NCBI RefSeq assembly: GCF_023078495.1
Contig: NZ_CP095742.1
Location: 3,162,001-3,226,000, forward strand
Direction: 5' to 3'
DNA length: 64,000 bases
Source of the DNA: Luteibacter aegosomatissinici
GTDB lineage: Bacteria; Pseudomonadota; Gammaproteobacteria; Xanthomonadales; Rhodanobacteraceae
In this document: piece after piece, positions 28,763 to 37,581 of the stretch
Layout of the letters: each line of letters opens with the position of its first letter
Numbering within the stretch: the first letter of the stretch is position 1
The notes under the pieces: model-generated
Database searches by the model: none
The model's input: the letters and a program-made list of their open reading frames with translations, nothing else
Told to the model about the DNA's origin: nothing
Translations under genes and position numbers: made by a program

Positions 28763-30154
28763 TTAGGGGTCGTCAGAAACATTTGATGAAACTGGCAAAA
28801 GCGCTGCTTGTGCGAGCCCCGAAACCACGCCAAGGGAGGGGTCGCCGTGCACCACCGGGATTCCCGGGAAGCTCAATGCCACCCGGTCGCGCACCTGCGG
28901 CGAGCGCGAGGTGCCGCCCGTGAGGAAGATGCTGGCGGGGGCATCGGCGATATCGCCGTGGGCTTCCGCAAGAAGTCGCGCCATACGGTCGAGGAAATCC
29001 TCCGATGCCGCATGGAAATCGCCACCCTCCACGTGGATCGCGAGGCCCGGCTCAATGAAATCCAGTTCGGCAGTGACCCTGTCCGTGCTGGAAAGCTCGA
29101 TTTTCATGCGCTCGGCCTGCTGGTTCAGGCGAGTGGTGGCACCCGTGCCCTGTAGCGCACGCAGGCGCGACGCAAAGGGCTCATCCACGCGCCGGTAATC
29201 CTGCTTGCGGAACTCGCGCTGCTTGGGCAGGTTGTGCACGCTCGCGGCCTCTACGAAGTGGTGCACGGGCACGCCCGAGATGTCCTTGCCGAAGTGTGGC
29301 ATGAGGCTATGCAGGCTCATGCCCACGTCCAGGTCGGTGCCGCCGCGAGGCAGGCCCCAGCTGCGGTGCATGACCGGCCGTTCGCCGGCGCCCAGCTCGG
29401 CATACGCAACGTCGGTGGTGCCACCGCCAATATCCACGATGAGCGCACGCTGCCGATCCGCCAGAGACAGGTGGTAATGCATCGCTGCCGCGGCGGGCTC
29501 CTCCAGGAACGACACGGCATCGAATCCCGCGATGCCCGCCGCTTCGCGCAGAATGCCCAGGGCCTGCTCACCGCCCGCAGGCCCCATCGAACTACGGAAT
29601 TCCACGGGGCGGCCGATCACCGCCTCGCGCACCGGCGTACCGAACTGGCGCGTGGCCGTCAGGCGCACGTGCTCCAGGATGTGCGCAGCGATGCTGACGA
29701 TCGTCTTGCGGACCCGCGGATCCAGCTTGTAGCCGAACATGGACTTGGGCGATTCGATGAGGTTGCCGGTGCCCTCCTCCAGATAAGCCTCGACGGCAGC
29801 CTCGCCGAACAAGGCATCCTGGAAGCTCGCGACCGAGGACGAGGCCGCTTCGCGAATGCGTTCCTCCATCCACTGGCGGCGCACCACGCGGATCGCATCG
29901 CGGCGGACATCGCCGTCGGAGCGGGGTGAGCGACCCGTGCGGCGCTCATCGGCACGGGTGGCACGCATGAGGGTATCGACCTGCGCCTCGAGCGCGGGGG
30001 TCAGCACGAAGTCATCGAAATCGGGCACCACCTCGGGGAAGAACACGGCGGTGCGGAACTGGCGCTCCTCGCCAAAGCGGACAAGCTGCAGCTCGCCATC
30101 CACGACGGCCGCGGCGGCGGAGTAGCTGGTTCCGAAGTCGATGCCGATACGCAT
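28763..30154 (-). CDS. Hsp70-family protein (YegD-like)
   Basis: A 463-residue actin-fold ATPase of the Hsp70 superfamily resembling E. coli YegD. The phosphate-1 motif MRIGIDFGTSYSAAAAVVDG opens the protein. The phosphate-2 motif is ALIVDIGGGTTDVAYAE, and the adenosine motif is SIFLTGGTSRSPQVRD. The substrate-binding domain and C-terminal lid of DnaK are missing, as in YegD. The role is unknown, perhaps a specialised chaperone or regulatory ATPase. No DnaJ or GrpE gene is adjacent. It diverges from the M28 peptidase gene. Confidence 0.9.
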   Translation of the reverse strand: MRIGIDFGTSYSAAAAVVDGELQLVRFGEERQFRTAVFFPEVVPDFDDFVLTPALEAQVDTLMRATRADERRTGRSPRSDGDVRRDAIRVVRRQWMEERIREAASSSVASFQDALFGEAAVEAYLEEGTGNLIESPKSMFGYKLDPRVRKTIVSIAAHILEHVRLTATRQFGTPVREAVIGRPVEFRSSMGPAGGEQALGILREAAGIAGFDAVSFLEEPAAAAMHYHLSLADRQRALIVDIGGGTTDVAYAELGAGERPVMHRSWGLPRGGTDLDVGMSLHSLMPHFGKDISGVPVHHFVEAASVHNLPKQREFRKQDYRRVDEPFASRLRALQGTGATTRLNQQAERMKIELSSTDRVTAELDFIEPGLAIHVEGGDFHAASEDFLDRMARLLAEAHGDIADAPASIFLTGGTSRSPQVRDRVALSFPGIPVVHGDPSLGVVSGLAQAALLPVSSNVSDDP

Positions 30155-30277
30155 GGCGGGGCCTTTCCGAGCGGGGAAAACCGTCCATTATGACCTGCCC
30201 GCGTATCAGGCGACAGCGGGACGGTTGCGGCTACACTCGGGGTTCGAGCCACGAACGCCATAGGGAATCCCCGACCG

Positions 30278-32008
30278 ATGCGCCGAATTGCCCTCGCCTG
30301 CCTGTCCGCCCTGGCCCTGGCCGCCTGCCAGAACCACGATCAGGACAACACCGCCCCGGCCGCCGCCAGCACCGCGCCGGCGAAGCCCTCCACGGCGCCG
30401 CCACCGCCCCTACCCGCCGTCGCCAACGAGAAACACGATTTCACCCCCGAGATCACGGCTGGCGATTTCGCCGCGCACCTGCGGGTCATTTCCTCGGATG
30501 AGTACGACGGCCGCAAGCCAGGCACGTTGGGCGAGCGCCTGACGACGAACTACATCATCGAGCAGTTCAAGCGGATGGGCGTGGAGCCGGGCAACAAGGG
30601 CGAATGGGTTCAGACGGTACCGGCGGTTTCCACCGAGCTCACCGGGCAGGACAGCCTTAAGCTCGACGTCGCCGAAGGGGGCGGCACCGAATCGTTTGCC
30701 TTCGGCAACGACATGGTCGTCGGCACCCTGCAGGCCAAGGCGGACGTGGCGCTCAAGGATTCCGACATCGTGTTCGTCGGCTACGGCGTGAACGCACCGG
30801 AGTCTCAGTGGAACGATTTCGACGGCGTGGATGTGAAGGGCAAGACCCTGATCGTGCTGGTCAACGACCCGGGCTGGAGCGGCAACGACCCGAAGCTGTT
30901 CAAAGGCCGCGAGATGACGTACTACGGCCGCTGGACCTACAAGTACGAAGAAGCCGCCCGCCAGGGCGCGGCCGCCGTCTTCATCGTGCACCAGACCGAG
31001 CCGGCCGCCTACGGCTGGAACGTGGTTCGCAGCGGCTGGACCACGCCGCGCCTGGACCTGCCCGAAAGCGAAGACCCGGCACCACGCCTGCCGGTCGCCG
31101 GCTGGCTTACCCATGAATCCGCACAGCGCTTGTTCGCGAAGGCCGGCAAGAATTTCGACGACCTGGCCAAACAGGCCGACGTGCGCGGGTTCAAGGCCGT
31201 ACCGCTCGACGCCAAGGCGAACATCGAGCTTCATAGCAACATTACCCATTCGCTCAGCAACAACGTGATCGGCATGGTCAAGGGCAGCGAAAAGCCCGGC
31301 GAGGCCATTGTCTACACCGCGCACTGGGACCACCTTGGTCACGACCCTAACCTTAAAGGCCATCAGATCTACAACGGCGCGATCGACAACGGCACAGGTA
31401 TCGCCGCCCTGCTCGAAATCGCCGGCAAATTCGCCCAGGACAAGCCCAGGCGTACGGTCGTATTCGCCGCCGTGACCATGGAGGAATCCGGCCTGCTGGG
31501 CTCGAAGTATTACGTGGCACACCCGCCCTTCCCGCTCAACAAGACCGTCGCCGACATCAACATGGATGCGCTTGCGATCATCGGGCCAACCCGGGACATG
31601 AAGGTCACCGGTATGGGCCAGGGCACGTTGGAAGATACGCTGGCCGAGGTATTGAAGGCCGATGGCCGCGTGGTCAGTGGTGACGATACCCCTGAGAAAG
31701 GCGGCTATTTCCGCTCCGATCACTTCAACTTTGCGAAGGCGGGTGTTCCCGCATTGGCCTCTGGCGGTGGCATCGACATGGTGACCGGCGGCAAGGCCGC
31801 TGGCCGCGCCGCAGCCGAGGATTACAACAAGAACCGTTACCACCAGCCGACCGACGTGTACGACATGCGCTGGGATTTCACCGGCGTGATGCAGAACGTC
31901 AACGCTTACTACAAGGTAGGCGAAAAACTGGCCAACAGCGATGAATGGCCGACATGGAAGGACGGCAGCGAGTTCAAGGCCATCCGCGAAAAGTCCCTGA
32001 AAAAGTAA
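30278..32008 (+). CDS. M28-family metallopeptidase lipoprotein
   Basis: A 576-residue zinc peptidase anchored as a lipoprotein: the lipobox LALAAC places the lipidated Cys near residue 17, followed by a Pro/Ala-rich linker. Residues 130-260 form a PA-domain-like insert. The M28 catalytic core shows AHWDHLGHD, GAIDNGTGIAALLEIA, TMEESGLLGSKYY, INMDAL and RSDHFNFAKAGVPAL, so all zinc ligands and the catalytic Glu are present. It probably acts as an aminopeptidase in the periplasm or at the outer membrane. Start at 30278 fits the signal sequence. It is followed by a palindromic repeat. Confidence 0.92.
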   Translation: MRRIALACLSALALAACQNHDQDNTAPAAASTAPAKPSTAPPPPLPAVANEKHDFTPEITAGDFAAHLRVISSDEYDGRKPGTLGERLTTNYIIEQFKRMGVEPGNKGEWVQTVPAVSTELTGQDSLKLDVAEGGGTESFAFGNDMVVGTLQAKADVALKDSDIVFVGYGVNAPESQWNDFDGVDVKGKTLIVLVNDPGWSGNDPKLFKGREMTYYGRWTYKYEEAARQGAAAVFIVHQTEPAAYGWNVVRSGWTTPRLDLPESEDPAPRLPVAGWLTHESAQRLFAKAGKNFDDLAKQADVRGFKAVPLDAKANIELHSNITHSLSNNVIGMVKGSEKPGEAIVYTAHWDHLGHDPNLKGHQIYNGAIDNGTGIAALLEIAGKFAQDKPRRTVVFAAVTMEESGLLGSKYYVAHPPFPLNKTVADINMDALAIIGPTRDMKVTGMGQGTLEDTLAEVLKADGRVVSGDDTPEKGGYFRSDHFNFAKAGVPALASGGGIDMVTGGKAAGRAAAEDYNKNRYHQPTDVYDMRWDFTGVMQNVNAYYKVGEKLANSDEWPTWKDGSEFKAIREKSLKK

Positions 32009-32036
32009 TGTAGGAGCGCGAAAGCACGCTCCTACA
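32009..32036. repeat. GTAGGAGC palindrome between convergent genes
   Basis: TGTAGGAGCG, 8 loop bases, CGCTCCTACA. It begins right after the M28 stop codon, before the convergent porin gene, and may serve as a bidirectional 3'-end hairpin. It is a short copy of the repeat seen at 36641, 49160, 60960 and 63493. Confidence 0.8.
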
Positions 32037-32051
32037 CGAGCAGGCGATGAA

Positions 32052-33530
32052 TCAGTAATTCACCTGCAGCTGCGCCCGCACCAGCTTGCCATCAATCCGC
32101 TTGTACGGCGCCGCACTTACATCGGTGCGGCGCATGTTGGCAAAGGCCACCGCCAGCTCCACCGCACTGCTCGGCTGCCACTCGACGCCCGCCTCCAGCT
32201 CATCTACCTCCATCTTCGGCGCGTTCGTATCGAACTTGGACGCGCCACGGTAGGTCTGCCATTTCGCGTAGGGCATCATCGAGCCGTACCCTCCATCGAA
32301 CTTGTACATGACCTGCGCGTAACCGCCACGCAAGCCCTTGGTGCGAATGATGCGGCGTGCGACATCCAGCTCGGGCCCCTTGCCCACGGTCCATTCGGCC
32401 TGGAAGCCGAACGGCTGCGGGTAATACACGACATGCGCCGCGACGCGGCGATCGGTTGAGCCCTCCTCCGGCGCATCCACACGCGGGGTAAACGTTGCCC
32501 CGTTGATGGTCGCGGAGCCGGTCGTGACGACGTAGCGGCCGGTGTACGCATCGGCACCCACTTCCAGGTACTGGCCGTTCGCGAACTTGAACGGATACGA
32601 GAAGTGCACCACGGTGTGCAGCTGGTCGTTGCGATCGGGCCGGTTCGCGCCCTGACCGTTGTACACACCGATGCCGAACATGCCGTAGTCGCCGGAACCC
32701 TTCAGACCCGACTTCTGCAGATAGCTGAAACGCTCCTTCGCCACGGCCGGCGACCAGTAAGCGAACACGCCAAGGTCGCGTTCGTCGCGAACGCCTGAGT
32801 TAAGCGCATCAGCGCGATCCAGGGCGATACGGTTCTGGCTGGATTGCAGGTCTTCCCAGCCGTATGGCACCTTCGACTGACCCGCGCGAATGCGCCAGGT
32901 CTTTTCCTTGTCCAGCCACAGGTCGGCGTAGGCATCGCGTAACTGGGCGAAGTTGGTGGTGCTCGAACCGCTCGGCGTGCTGGCCAGGTCGGGCTGGATG
33001 TAGATCGACATCTTGTCGGTGACATCACCGCTGATGACGACACGGGCACGGCGGATACCAAAACCCTGGTCACGGCCGATGAAGCGATCGCCCGGCGACT
33101 TCAGGTCCTTGGCACCATCGTCCAGGCCCTGGTTGTAGCGCATCTGGATGTACCCGCGGATGGAAAGCTTGTCGTACCAGGCCTTGGAAGAGGATGACGA
33201 TGGCTTGGTGGCGGCCACTGCCGTACCGGAAGCAGGCGTCGGCGTGACGCCGTCCGACCCACCCGCCGCGCCAGGCGAGGCAGCCTGGGAGGTGCCGACC
33301 GGAGCACGGGTAGCTACGACGCTGCCGCTCGCGGGAGCCTGCCCGCCGGCAAGACCTTCATCCGAGGCCTGCACAAACTTGCCGAGCCGGGTGCGACCGG
33401 GACCAGGCTCCGCAAAGATCTGACGGGTTGCCGTGTCGACGTACAGCTCGATCGCGGCCTGGGGCGCTCCCTCGGCGGCCGCTGTACCGCACATCGTCCA
33501 GAAGGCGGCGGCCAGGGGGATTCTTCTCAT
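32052..33530 (-). CDS. OprO/OprP-type porin
   Basis: A 492-residue outer-membrane porin of the phosphate/polyphosphate-selective OprO/P family. The start at 33530 has GGAGCAG upstream and gives a signal peptide (MRRIPLAAAFWTMCGTAAAEG). A Pro/Ala/Ser-rich linker of about 90 residues follows. The barrel begins at WYDKLSIRGYIQMRYNQGL and contains RRARVVISGDVTDKMSIYIQPD, both typical. It ends in an aromatic C-terminus (VRAQLQVNY). Anion selectivity cannot be judged from sequence alone. It diverges from the TonB receptor at 33840, sharing a 309 bp control region. Confidence 0.9.
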   Translation of the reverse strand: MRRIPLAAAFWTMCGTAAAEGAPQAAIELYVDTATRQIFAEPGPGRTRLGKFVQASDEGLAGGQAPASGSVVATRAPVGTSQAASPGAAGGSDGVTPTPASGTAVAATKPSSSSSKAWYDKLSIRGYIQMRYNQGLDDGAKDLKSPGDRFIGRDQGFGIRRARVVISGDVTDKMSIYIQPDLASTPSGSSTTNFAQLRDAYADLWLDKEKTWRIRAGQSKVPYGWEDLQSSQNRIALDRADALNSGVRDERDLGVFAYWSPAVAKERFSYLQKSGLKGSGDYGMFGIGVYNGQGANRPDRNDQLHTVVHFSYPFKFANGQYLEVGADAYTGRYVVTTGSATINGATFTPRVDAPEEGSTDRRVAAHVVYYPQPFGFQAEWTVGKGPELDVARRIIRTKGLRGGYAQVMYKFDGGYGSMMPYAKWQTYRGASKFDTNAPKMEVDELEAGVEWQPSSAVELAVAFANMRRTDVSAAPYKRIDGKLVRAQLQVNY

Positions 33531-33767
33531 CTGAGGCTGCTCCGAATGTTTTGAGAAAATACTCAAACGTCGGCGATACCGACGTCATCTACCGGCATCG
33601 TGCAAATTGGCCGTTTCGGAGCGGCACGTTAGCCAGCCTGGATGTCACTTCCATGACAGCCCCGCAGTCCGCAAGGAATGACGCTGTTATGCGCAAGCAA
33701 CACTTCCGTCATGAGGTCGTCACGGGGATAATTTGCGAAGCTCGGGCCCCGCCAGGGGATTTGGCAC

Positions 33768-33786
33768 CGTACGAACGGTTCGTACG
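33768..33786. promoter_or_regulatory. perfect 19-bp palindromic operator candidate
   Basis: CGTACGAAC-G-GTTCGTACG is a perfect inverted repeat around one central base. It lies 54 bp before the TonB receptor start in the 309 bp region shared with the divergent porin. Size and symmetry suit a TetR- or LacI-type repressor. No regulator gene is adjacent. Confidence 0.55.
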
Positions 33787-33839
33787 TTGGCGAGGCCCGG
33801 TTTCCATCCCAGTACCCCCACCAGGCGGAAAACCTACCC

Positions 33840-36107
33840 ATGTCCCATGCCAGCACGCGCCGCATGCCGCGTCGCCTCGCCATTGCCCTGAGCATCGCCA
33901 CCGTCCTTTCGGCCGGTTCGGCATTCGCCCAGGACACGGCACAGCCGACCCCTCCCGCGAACAAAGCCAAGACGGCCACGCTCGAAACCGTCACCGTGAC
34001 CGCTGAAAAGCGCACGGAAGACCTGCAGAAGGTGCCCATCTCGATGACCGTGGTGACGGCCGAGAAGCTCGAATCCTTCGGCCAGGCCGGCGATGGCGTC
34101 CTGCAGCTCGCCTCGCGCGCGCCCAGCGTCTACGCCGAGACCTCGTACGGCCGCGAGTTCCCGCGCTTCTACATCCGCGGCCTCGGCAACAGCGACTTCG
34201 ACCTCAATGCGTCGCAGCCGGTCTCGATGGTCTACGACGACATCGTCCAGGAAAACCCGATCCTGAAGGGTTTCCCGCTCTTCGACCTGGAGCAGGTCGA
34301 AGTGCTGCGCGGCCCGCAGGGCACCCTGTTCGGCCGTAACTCGCCCGCCGGCGTGATCAAGTTCGAATCGCGCAAGCCGACCCAGGAGACCGAGGGCTAC
34401 GCCCGCGTGTCCTACGGCTCGTACGGCACCGCCAATGCGGAAGCCGCGCTCGGCGGCAAGCTCTCCAGCAGCTGGTCGGGCCGCGTCTCGGCACTCGCCC
34501 AGCACCGCGATGGCTGGATCGACAACGACTACAAGGGCAAGAAGGATGACCTGGGCGGTTACAACGACCGCGCCGTGCGCCTGCAGGCCCTTTACAAGGC
34601 CACCGACGATTTTGATGCACTGATCAACGTACACGCGCGCTGGCTCGATGGCAGCGCCATGGTGAACCGCGCGGATTCGATCACCCTGGGCGGCAACCAG
34701 TTCGTCCCCGGCTTCGATCGTGACTCGGTCTCGCAGGATGGCAATAACAAGCAGCACCTGTTCACCTGGGGCAGCAACCTGCACCTGAACTGGCATTTCG
34801 GCGACCTCAACTTCACCTCCATCACGGGCCTGGAGCGCGCGACCACGTACAGCCTGGGCGACGTGGACGGCGGCTACGATGCCTCCGAGACGCCGGCCAA
34901 GCCGAGCTACACCAATCGCACCACGCCGTTCTATTCGGAAACGGCCGATGCCCTGCCGAAGGATCGCCAGATCACTCAGGAATTCCGCCTGTCGAACGAC
35001 ACGTCGGAGCGCCTGAAGTGGCAGGTCGGCACGTACTACTTCGACGAAGACATCGCGATCACCAACTTCTCGTACGACACGCTGAACAACCACGTGCTCA
35101 ACGGCTGGGTGGATCAGAGCCAGCGCACGAAGGCGTACGCCCTGTTCGGTTCGGCCGACTACAACGTCACCGATACGTTCGATGTGCGCGCCGGCGCACG
35201 CTGGTCGCACGACAAGCGTGATTTCAAGGCGGAGCGCTTCCTCGGCTTCACCGGCCCGGTGGGCCCGCTCACCTCCGACCCGACCGACTCGCGCTGGAGC
35301 GGCGACCTGACCGGTACGTGGCAGCTCTCGAAGAACTCGAACGTGTACGGCCGCATCGCCAATGGCTTCCGCGCACCGAGCGTGCAGGGCCGCATCAATT
35401 TCGCCAACAGCATTTCCACGGCGAAGCCGGAAACGATCACGTCCTACGAAATCGGCTACAAGTCGACCTCGGATGACAACAAGATTCGTTTCAACGCGGA
35501 CATCTACAAGTACAACATGCACAACCAGCAGCTCACCGCTGTGGGCGGTGCGACGAACGTCACCCAGCTGATCAACGCGAAGAAGACGGAAGGCTACGGC
35601 GCCGAATTCGATCTCGAGGCTTACCTGACCCCGAACTTCTACATGACGGCCGGCGGCAGCTATAACCACACCGAGCTGAAGGACGCGAACCTGGCCGTGG
35701 CGCCTTGCGGCGGCGGCTGCACGGTGATCGATCCGCTCAATGCTTCGGGCAACGCGCTGATCAACGGCAACCCGCTGCCGAATGCACCGAAGTGGATCGG
35801 TACGTGGACGGCTCGTTACGGCATCCCGTACGGCGAGAGCGGCGAGTTCTTCGTGTACACGGACTGGAACTACCGCAGCGAAGTGAATTTCTTCCTGTAT
35901 GACTCGGAAGAGTTCAAGAGCAAGCCGTTCCTGGAAGGCGGCCTGCGCCTGGGCTACAACTGGGACTTCGGCAAGCGTGAGGTGGCGCTGTATGGCCGCA
36001 ACATCACGAACAAGAAGGTGATCACGGGCGGCATCGACTTCAACAACCGCACCGCGTTCGTGAACGACCCGCGGATCATTGGTGTTGAGTTCCGCGCCGA
36101 GCTGTAA
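33840..36107 (+). CDS. TonB-dependent receptor
   Basis: A 755-residue outer-membrane TonB-dependent transporter. It has a signal peptide (IALSIATVLSAGSAFAQ), a TonB-box-like LETVTVTAEKR, and a plug with QKVPISMTVVTAEKL, FYIRGLGN, QVEVLRGPQGTLFGRNSPAG and VIKFESRKP. The barrel runs to the end, with a C-terminus IGVEFRAEL. A Cys-containing loop (VAPCGGGCTVIDP) lies near residue 622. This is the iron-complex/carbohydrate class common in Xanthomonadales; ligand unknown. A perfect palindrome lies upstream and a strong terminator downstream. Confidence 0.92.
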   Translation: MSHASTRRMPRRLAIALSIATVLSAGSAFAQDTAQPTPPANKAKTATLETVTVTAEKRTEDLQKVPISMTVVTAEKLESFGQAGDGVLQLASRAPSVYAETSYGREFPRFYIRGLGNSDFDLNASQPVSMVYDDIVQENPILKGFPLFDLEQVEVLRGPQGTLFGRNSPAGVIKFESRKPTQETEGYARVSYGSYGTANAEAALGGKLSSSWSGRVSALAQHRDGWIDNDYKGKKDDLGGYNDRAVRLQALYKATDDFDALINVHARWLDGSAMVNRADSITLGGNQFVPGFDRDSVSQDGNNKQHLFTWGSNLHLNWHFGDLNFTSITGLERATTYSLGDVDGGYDASETPAKPSYTNRTTPFYSETADALPKDRQITQEFRLSNDTSERLKWQVGTYYFDEDIAITNFSYDTLNNHVLNGWVDQSQRTKAYALFGSADYNVTDTFDVRAGARWSHDKRDFKAERFLGFTGPVGPLTSDPTDSRWSGDLTGTWQLSKNSNVYGRIANGFRAPSVQGRINFANSISTAKPETITSYEIGYKSTSDDNKIRFNADIYKYNMHNQQLTAVGGATNVTQLINAKKTEGYGAEFDLEAYLTPNFYMTAGGSYNHTELKDANLAVAPCGGGCTVIDPLNASGNALINGNPLPNAPKWIGTWTARYGIPYGESGEFFVYTDWNYRSEVNFFLYDSEEFKSKPFLEGGLRLGYNWDFGKREVALYGRNITNKKVITGGIDFNNRTAFVNDPRIIGVEFRAEL

Positions 36108-36129
36108 TTCAAACCACTGTGTCGCCCCG

Positions 36130-36160
36130 AAAAGGCCGCGAGAAATCGCGGCCTTTTCTT
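36130..36160 (+). terminator. TonB receptor terminator
   Basis: AAAAGGCCGCGA (36130-36141), loop GAAA, TCGCGGCCTTTT (36146-36157), then CTT. A 12 bp perfect stem with a GNRA-type tetraloop, 22 bp after the stop codon. Confidence 0.9.
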
Positions 36161-36165
36161 ATGCG

Positions 36166-36289
36166 GGCTCGCCTTCGGCTTCGCGCTAGTGAAGCGGTTC
36201 ATCCGCTTTCGCGAATGCGTGTGTTGAGCGGCTTGCGCCGCCTCGCTCTTGTGGTTTTGAGGCGAAGAGCCGCCGGTGCCCACCCTCGC
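36166..36289. repeat. outer arm of long imperfect inverted repeat
   Basis: This 124 bp segment (starting GGCTCGCCTTCGG, ending GTGCCCACCCTCGC) is the approximate reverse complement of 36982-37104. Many positions match, including CGCCTTCGG, GGTTCAT, GCGAATGC and GCCGGTGCCCACC. No credible gene lies between the arms. Confidence 0.75.
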
Positions 36290-36393
36290 GTCGGATGCTG
36301 CGGCTGCGCCGCCGTGCCTTTTGATTCGCGCACAAGGTGCGCTCCTACAACCGCCGCCCCGTTAGCGAGCCATGGGCCAGCCCTATGTAAGGC

Positions 36394-36466
36394 TGGCCTA
36401 CGGCCGCTCTCTTGTGCGGAACTCGCCTCGAGGGTGGGCACCGACGGCTCTCTTCACCCATGAGGT
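36394..36466. repeat. inner arm of 73-bp near-perfect inverted repeat
   Basis: Reverse complement of 36849-36921 with a single mismatch at 36455. It contains GCGGAACTCGCCTCGAGGG. Near identity over 73 bp implies recent duplication or gene-conversion-like maintenance. Confidence 0.85.
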
Positions 36467-36506
36467 GGCGTGCCGGCGAGCTCGCATCTTATGCCGCCAT
36501 GCCCAT

Positions 36507-36600
36507 GTAGGAGGCCACCCTGTGGCCGACAGCTTTCGCGATACCGCCGCAGGACCTGCGCGCCTGGCGACAAGATGTCGCCCACAGGGTGGGCTCCTAC
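36507..36600. repeat. 94-bp palindromic unit, copy 1
   Basis: Left hairpin GTAGGAG-GCCAC-CCT-GTGGC-CGAC and right hairpin GTCGCCCAC-AGG-GTGGGC-TCCTAC enclose about 46 bp. The same unit occurs at 46470, 56890, 57611 and 59291. Confidence 0.85.
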
Positions 36601-36640
36601 AAGATGTGCCACGAATTAATGAATGAACACGCACGGCTCG

Positions 36641-36665
36641 TGTAGGAGCGCGCTTGCACGCGATC
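36641..36665. repeat. GTAGGAGCGCGC repeat, single copy
   Basis: TGTAGGAGCGCGCTTGCACG and five more bases, a half-unit of the second dispersed palindromic family (compare 49160 and 60960). Confidence 0.75.
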
Positions 36666-36848
36666 AACCCACGCAGCGATGACGCCATAACGCATCACCA
36701 CGCGACGATCGGCAAACGCTGCCATGACGCGACGTGCACCGACCGACGCTACGGATCACCCCTGTGCGCGGACGAAGCGGCTGTCCGTCCGCCGATGCCG
36801 AACGCACCGATCTGCCCGCAGACAACGCCGCGGCTCTCCCACCACTAA

Positions 36849-36921
36849 ACCTCATGGGTCAAGAGAGCCGTCGGTGCCCACCCTCGAGGCGAGTTCCGCA
36901 CAAGAGAGCGGCCGTAGGCCA
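36849..36921. repeat. inner arm of 73-bp near-perfect inverted repeat, second copy
   Basis: Inverted partner of 36394-36466. The 382 bp between the arms hold a 94-bp palindromic unit and a GTAGGAGC half-repeat. Outside the arms I see no ribosome site or convincing gene. Confidence 0.85.
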
Positions 36922-36981
36922 CATAAGTACACATGCCGCGCAGCGGCATTCCGCACCGAACGCGGAGGACCTGTCTGAGCA

Positions 36982-37104
36982 GCGAGGGTGGGCACCGGCG
37001 GCTCTCGGCCTCAAGCCCTCAAGCACGAGGCGGCGAAGCCGCTGGCTACATGCATTCGCGCCAGCGAATGAACCGGTTAACCAGCGCGAGGCCGAAGGCG
37101 AGCC
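36982..37104. repeat. outer arm of long imperfect inverted repeat, second copy
   Basis: Inverted, diverged partner of 36166-36289. With the inner arms it gives a nested structure spanning 939 bp between the TonB receptor and the YtrA-type operon. Confidence 0.75.
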
Positions 37105-37270
37105 TCCAGCCAGGCAATGTTCCGGCAACCTCGCACGCCGCTAAATCACCACCCCTTGCAACCTTTTCACGCATGCGTGCATCCGATGACGTGCCCGGCT
37201 AGCTACCGCACTAGCGCACCCCTCGGCCCGGCATAGGCCATAAGTCATATGGAAATCCACGAGATTTTCC

Positions 37271-37311
37271 TTGACCCCTCAAAATTTGGTGTTATAGTTC
37301 ACTACAACACC
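37271..37311 (+). promoter_or_regulatory. promoter with YtrA-type operator over the -10 element
   Basis: A sigma-70-like -35 TTGACC (37271-37276) and -10 TATAGT (37293-37298) are 16 bp apart. The -10 lies inside a 24 bp dyad at 37288-37311: left half GGTGTTATAGTT, right half CACTACAACACC, matching at 10 of 12 positions. The operon encodes a YtrA-type GntR repressor, and repressors of this family bind such sites, so autorepression is very likely. Confidence 0.75.
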
Positions 37312-37342
37312 GGTCACCCAGACCACTACTGGAGAGAGCACC

Positions 37343-37537
37343 ATGAAAACCGCAACCAACAACCTGAACGTCGTTGCCCTGGCCGCCTCCGTCGCCATCG
37401 CCGTCGCCGCCCTGGCTGGCTTCCACAGCACCTCCGTCGCGGTCGCACCGCTCACTGAGATCAACGGCACCCACGTCACCAACCTGGCCCCGGTCGTCGT
37501 CTACGCCGACGCCGACAACACCGTCGCCTCCCTGTAA
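37343..37537 (+). CDS. small exported protein, first gene of YtrA-type operon
   Basis: 64 residues with a GGAGAGAG ribosome site. A hydrophobic N-terminal segment (VVALAASVAIAVAALAGF) is a signal peptide or membrane anchor. The short exposed part reads APLTEINGTHVTNLAPVVVY followed by ADADNTVASL. The motif NG-x-x-V-x-x-L and a later DAD also occur in the next gene, so the two are paralogues. It is the first gene after an operator-promoter and precedes a GntR repressor and ABC transporter genes. Function unknown; an envelope peptide linked to stress sensing or transport is an inference. Confidence 0.75.
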   Translation: MKTATNNLNVVALAASVAIAVAALAGFHSTSVAVAPLTEINGTHVTNLAPVVVYADADNTVASL

Positions 37538-37581
37538 CCCCCGAGCACCCCGCAGCACGTCATCGGAGTTGGAGTAACCCC

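Noticed and set aside
30410-31843. 477-codon minus-strand open frame
   Set aside because: Shadow of the M28 peptidase gene; no motif or ribosome site.
36119-37202. several open frames of 63-136 codons in the repeat region
   Set aside because: They run through inverted repeats, have no ribosome sites, and mirror each other because the DNA arms do.
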